From positions 23,071 through 87,070 of the forward strand of contig FMUA01000009.1 of the NCBI GenBank assembly GCA_900100595.1: 64,000 nucleotides of DNA, given 5' to 3'. The notes under the pieces were generated by a model. It did not search any database. It was given only the letters and a program-made list of their open reading frames with translations, and was not told the origin of the DNA. Positions 60,564 to 64,000 of this stretch are shown piece by piece. Numbering within the stretch: position 1 is the first letter of the stretch; each line of letters starts with the position of its first letter. The translations under genes and the position numbers were made by a program. The DNA is from Ruminococcaceae bacterium P7. GTDB lineage: Bacteria; Bacillota; Clostridia; Oscillospirales; Acutalibacteraceae.

Positions 60564-62609
60564 ATGCCATCATTATACAGAACGCCGATGACCGTCCTGA
60601 GCGGCGTCGGTTCCAAACGCGCCGAGCAGTTTGAGAAGCTCGGCGTCTGCAGCGTCGGGGAGCTGATCAATTTCTATCCCCGCGCCTATGAGGACTGGAC
60701 CTCGGTCACCGCGATCGCGGATATCACCGAGGAGGGCGTCTACTGTGTCAAGGCGAGGCTCGCGACCTCGATTTCCGACGCCATGATCGGCGGCGGAAGG
60801 ATACTGTCAAAGGGCAGCATCAGCGACGACACGGGGACGCTCAAGGTTGTCTTTTTCAACAACCGCTATATCAGCCGGATGTTGGCTTATGGCGGAGAAT
60901 ATTTCTTTTACGGAAAAATCACCTTTGACGGCTACGGCGCCCAGATGGTTTCTCCGACCTTTTCGGCGGCGCGTGACGGCGTGGGAATCCATCCGGTTTA
61001 CCGTTCCACCGCGGGACTGCCGAGCAAGACCATCGCCAACGCGGTCAGAAACGCGCTCAAAATGCTGCCTGAGACGGTAGGCGACCCGCTGCCTGAGCAG
61101 GTGCGCAGGCACTTTGACCTCTGCGGCTTGCGGCAGGCGCTCTGCGATATCCACTTCCCGAAAAACTCCGCCGCGCTCGAGAGGGCAAGACAGCGGCTCG
61201 TGGCGGAGGAGCTGGTGGTGCTCAATCTCGGCATGCGCAGCCTGCGCGACCACAGCCGCACTATCAGCGGCGTAAAAATCCAAAGGGATTGCTCTGCCGA
61301 TTTCGAGAAGCTGCTGCCGTTTTCCCTGACGGGCGCACAGAAGCGCGCGATCGCGGACTGCGTGCACGATATGCTCGAAAAAAAGAGCCAGATGAACCGT
61401 CTGGTACAGGGAGACGTCGGCTCGGGCAAGACAGTCGTCGCCGCTTCGGTCTGCTATACGGTCATCCAGAACGGCTTTCAGGCGGCGTTTATGGCGCCGA
61501 CCGAGATTCTCGCAAAGCAGCACTATGAGACCTTTTCCAAGCTGCTGAGCGGCACGGGCGTGACCGTCGCACTGCTCACGGGCGCGCTGAAAGAGAGCGA
61601 AAAAAAGCGCGTGCGTGAGGGACTTGCCGACGGCACCGTTCAGCTTGTCATCGGAACGCACGCTTTGATTACCGATAAAACGACCTTTCACAATCTCGGC
61701 GTTGCCGTGACCGACGAGCAGCACCGTTTCGGTGTAGCGCAGCGCGCCAAGCTGCTCTCAAAGGGCGACAATCCGCACCTTCTCGTCATGAGCGCGACGC
61801 CGATTCCGCGCACGCTGGGACTGATCATCTTCGGCGACCTCGATATCTCCGTGATCGACGAGCTGCCGCCGAACCGCAAGCCCGTGCGCACCGTCCTGAT
61901 GTCAGGCTCGCAGCGCGGCAGGATCTACAACTTTATCCGCGAGGAGGTCGGCAAGGGCAGACAGGCGTATATCGTCTGTCCGCTTGTCGAGGAGGGTGAG
62001 ACGGACGGCGTCGCTTCCGCCGAGGAATACGCCGCCGAGCTGATGCTGCGGGAGTTTTCCGATATTCCCGTCGGTCTGGTTCACGGCAAGCTCAAGCCCG
62101 ACGAAAAGGAGCGCGTCATGAGCGCGTTCGCGGCGGGAGAATACAAAATTCTCGTCGCGACAACCGTCATCGAGGTCGGGGTTGACGTCCCGAACGCTTC
62201 GGTGATGGTGATCGAGAACGCCGAGCGCTTCGGGCTTTCGCAGCTCCACCAGCTGCGCGGCAGAGTCGGCAGGGGAGAAGCGCAGTCCTTCTGCGTTCTG
62301 ATCAGCGACCATCTCAACGCGGCGACAAAGCAGCGGCTCGAGGTCATGTGCGCCACCAACGACGGCTTTGTGATTGCCGACGAGGACCTCAAAATGCGCG
62401 GACCGGGCGACTTCTTCGGAGAGCGGCAGCACGGACTTCCGCAGCTTGCCATCGCAGATTTCGCCGAGACAAGAAGTCTGGAGCTTTCTCAGAAAATCGC
62501 CGAATATATCTTATTTATATACAAAGACCTCCGCAACGAGGAGCTGCGGCTGCTCAATGCCGAAATCGACAGGCTCTTTGACCGCGGCGGTCATAACACC
62601 ATGAATTAG
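60564..62609 (+). CDS. recG: ATP-dependent DNA helicase RecG
   Basis: 681 residues from ATG 60564. The wedge domain starts with LSGVGSKRAEQFEKLGV. Helicase motifs are Walker A GDVGSGKT, the DEQH box TDEQHRFGV, motif III SATPIPRTL and motif VI QLHQLRGRVGRG. It remodels stalled replication forks. The ribosome site is weak, so the start could also be TTG 60558. Confidence 0.96.
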   Translation: MPSLYRTPMTVLSGVGSKRAEQFEKLGVCSVGELINFYPRAYEDWTSVTAIADITEEGVYCVKARLATSISDAMIGGGRILSKGSISDDTGTLKVVFFNNRYISRMLAYGGEYFFYGKITFDGYGAQMVSPTFSAARDGVGIHPVYRSTAGLPSKTIANAVRNALKMLPETVGDPLPEQVRRHFDLCGLRQALCDIHFPKNSAALERARQRLVAEELVVLNLGMRSLRDHSRTISGVKIQRDCSADFEKLLPFSLTGAQKRAIADCVHDMLEKKSQMNRLVQGDVGSGKTVVAASVCYTVIQNGFQAAFMAPTEILAKQHYETFSKLLSGTGVTVALLTGALKESEKKRVREGLADGTVQLVIGTHALITDKTTFHNLGVAVTDEQHRFGVAQRAKLLSKGDNPHLLVMSATPIPRTLGLIIFGDLDISVIDELPPNRKPVRTVLMSGSQRGRIYNFIREEVGKGRQAYIVCPLVEEGETDGVASAEEYAAELMLREFSDIPVGLVHGKLKPDEKERVMSAFAAGEYKILVATTVIEVGVDVPNASVMVIENAERFGLSQLHQLRGRVGRGEAQSFCVLISDHLNAATKQRLEVMCATNDGFVIADEDLKMRGPGDFFGERQHGLPQLAIADFAETRSLELSQKIAEYILFIYKDLRNEELRLLNAEIDRLFDRGGHNTMN

Positions 62610-62619
62610 GAGTAGTGAC

Positions 62620-63972
62620 ATGAAAAGAATTGCAGTCAAAATGATTTCCGTGTTCTGCGCCCTGTGCGCGCTGGTATCCGTTTCGGCGGTGTCGGCGGGC
62701 GCGATGACTTTTTCCAACAACGTCGACCTTCACTGCGAGTCGGTGCTGATGATCAACACCGACAACGAGCAGGTTGTATTTGAGAAAAACGCCGACGAAA
62801 AGCGCTATCCCGCGTCGACGACCAAGATCATGACCTACATCGTCGCCTATGAGCACATCGACGACCTCGACAACACCAAGATACCGATCAAGCAGTCGGT
62901 CATGAATCAGCTGAAGGACACCGACAGCTCGCTTGCGAATGTCGCGGCTCACGTCGGCAGCACCATGTCCGCCGTTGACCTGCTCTACAGCATGATGGTT
63001 CCGTCGGGCAACGACGCGGCGCTGACGCTCGCGGACTATGTCGGCGACGGAGACGTGAACAAGTTCGTGGATATGATGAACGAAAAGGCGGAGGAGCTGG
63101 GCTGCGAGAATACGCACTTCCAGAACCCCGACGGTCTGCACAACGAGGATCACTACACCACGGCGCGCGACCTCTACAAAATCACGACCTACGCGAGAAC
63201 GCTCCCGCTTTTTGACGAGATATGCAACACGACCGAGTACTACTGCAAGGGCGACAACACGCCGCTGATCACGACAAACTATCTGATCGATTCCGCCCGC
63301 GGCGGTCAGTATTATTACCGTTACGCCAAGGGCATCAAGACGGGCACCACCGACGAGGCGGGGCGCTGCCTTGTCACGACAGGCTCCGCGGACGGCAACT
63401 CCTACATTCTTGTGCTCCTCGGCGCGCCCTACAAGATGGGCGTTCAGGAGGAATATTACACCTTCATCGACGCGGCGGCGCTGTTCCGCTGGGCGCTTGT
63501 CGAATTGCAGATGCAGACCGTCAAGTCAAAGGAAACCCCGATCTGCGAACAGCCGCTCAAGCTCGCGTGGGGTAAGGACAAGGTGACGCTCGTCCCCGAG
63601 AAGGATCTCAACGCGATCGTGCCCTCCGAAACCAAGCCGGAAAATATCGTGGTGGAAACCGAGCTGCCCGAGATCCTCGAGGCGCCGCTGTCGACTGACA
63701 AGCCCGTCGGAAAGGCAGTCGTCTACTACGTCGACAGCAAGGGCGGTCAGAAGCAGCTGCTCGCGACGGTCAACCTTGTTCCGATCGAGAATGTCAACAG
63801 AAGCGCTATTCTCGCGGTGCTCGACGTCATCGGCACGATATTCAAGTCCTACTGGTTCATCGTGGTGATTTTGCTGATCCTCCTGATTATGGCGATCTAC
63901 GTCATCGCCGCAAAGGTACACCGCTCCAAAATGAGAAAGAGAAGAAAAGTCAAAAAGTACCGTAATTTTTAA
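62620..63972 (+). CDS. D-alanyl-D-alanine carboxypeptidase (PBP5/DacF type)
   Basis: 450 residues. A signal peptide (1-29) precedes the peptidase S11 domain with SxxK at Ser66 (YPASTTKIMTY), SGN at 129-131 and KTG at 240-242. A C-terminal beta domain follows, then a membrane helix at about 412-435 and a basic tail. It trims pentapeptides of peptidoglycan. The membrane anchor is longer than in typical PBP5. It starts 10 bp after recG. Confidence 0.94.
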   Translation: MKRIAVKMISVFCALCALVSVSAVSAGAMTFSNNVDLHCESVLMINTDNEQVVFEKNADEKRYPASTTKIMTYIVAYEHIDDLDNTKIPIKQSVMNQLKDTDSSLANVAAHVGSTMSAVDLLYSMMVPSGNDAALTLADYVGDGDVNKFVDMMNEKAEELGCENTHFQNPDGLHNEDHYTTARDLYKITTYARTLPLFDEICNTTEYYCKGDNTPLITTNYLIDSARGGQYYYRYAKGIKTGTTDEAGRCLVTTGSADGNSYILVLLGAPYKMGVQEEYYTFIDAAALFRWALVELQMQTVKSKETPICEQPLKLAWGKDKVTLVPEKDLNAIVPSETKPENIVVETELPEILEAPLSTDKPVGKAVVYYVDSKGGQKQLLATVNLVPIENVNRSAILAVLDVIGTIFKSYWFIVVILLILLIMAIYVIAAKVHRSKMRKRRKVKKYRNF

Positions 63973-64000
63973 ATCGCGTTTTTTGATTCGCGTTTTTTGA

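Noticed and set aside
1..64000. CRISPR arrays, rRNA genes
   Set aside because: No regularly spaced repeats with unique spacers and no rRNA-like sequence were found. The only regular repeat is the 30-bp coding repeat at 40621.

Overview
The window looks like the chromosome of a Gram-positive gut Clostridium-class bacterium, most likely a Ruminococcus-like member of the Oscillospiraceae. Pointers are a secreted CHAP-SH3 protein with a Pro/Thr linker and a C-terminal dockerin-like module, BIG2 proteins, Bacillus-style sporulation genes (yqfC, yqfD, a YlbJ-like protein, a SpoIIIE-type translocase, a TepA-like protease), a flavodiiron protein for oxygen removal, and the low-GC look of the mobile half. 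Species cannot be fixed from the sequence alone.

Positions 1-34,100 are an accessory region of lower GC than the rest. It ends at the 3' end of a minus-strand tRNA-Arg(ACG) gene (34102-34178), the usual landing site of integrative elements. It starts with broken mobile DNA: a 5'-truncated large serine recombinase abuts the 3' part of a VirB4-like conjugation ATPase. A conjugative-element operon follows (receiver-TM-BIG2 protein, small membrane protein, DUF3991/Toprim primase, RepA-like initiator), then a membrane-anchored C39-like peptidase coupled to a small serine recombinase, and TnpV-type remnants. Next comes mostly regulatory and transport cargo: TetR plus ABC exporter; two PadR/DUF2812 pairs; a serine hydrolase, a methyltransferase/GNAT pair and an alpha/beta hydrolase; an ABC permease/ATPase/two-component operon; two sigma/anti-sigma pairs; an AraC regulator with a divergent lipoprotein; a secreted nuclease; and a regulatory block of three small HTH proteins with DUF3846-type and LPD28-like element proteins.

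The accessory half is rich in repeated non-coding structure. A 17-bp palindrome, GTGGACAATTTGTCCAC or its centre variant, occurs six times. A hairpin GCCGCCAAG...CTTGGCGGC occurs four times between 11.2 and 16.6 kb, three times followed by a promoter with a 17-bp spacer. A promoter-containing repeat and a 34-bp repeat also recur there. Between 33.64 and 34.10 kb, next to the tRNA, lies a candidate structured non-coding RNA of about 450 nt with a consensus promoter, two possible pseudoknots and a terminator-like 3' hairpin.

Positions 34,200-64,000 look like higher-GC core genome. The genes are: dockerin-like CHAP protein, four-module flavodiiron protein, MATE exporter, two small proteins of unknown role (one with Gln/Tyr/Gly decapeptide repeats), a glutathione-peroxidase-like/thioredoxin/thioredoxin-reductase operon, a CNNM/CorC protein, tepA-like, uppP, spoIIIE/ftsK, a YgiQ-type radical SAM protein, tyrS, mscL with an added zinc ribbon, a PAP2 phosphatase, asnB, a YlbJ-like protein divergent from yqfC-yqfD, ymdB, a FakA-like kinase, recG and a D,D-carboxypeptidase. 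Together they cover peroxide and oxygen defence, lipid-carrier and wall metabolism, chromosome translocation and a sporulation programme.
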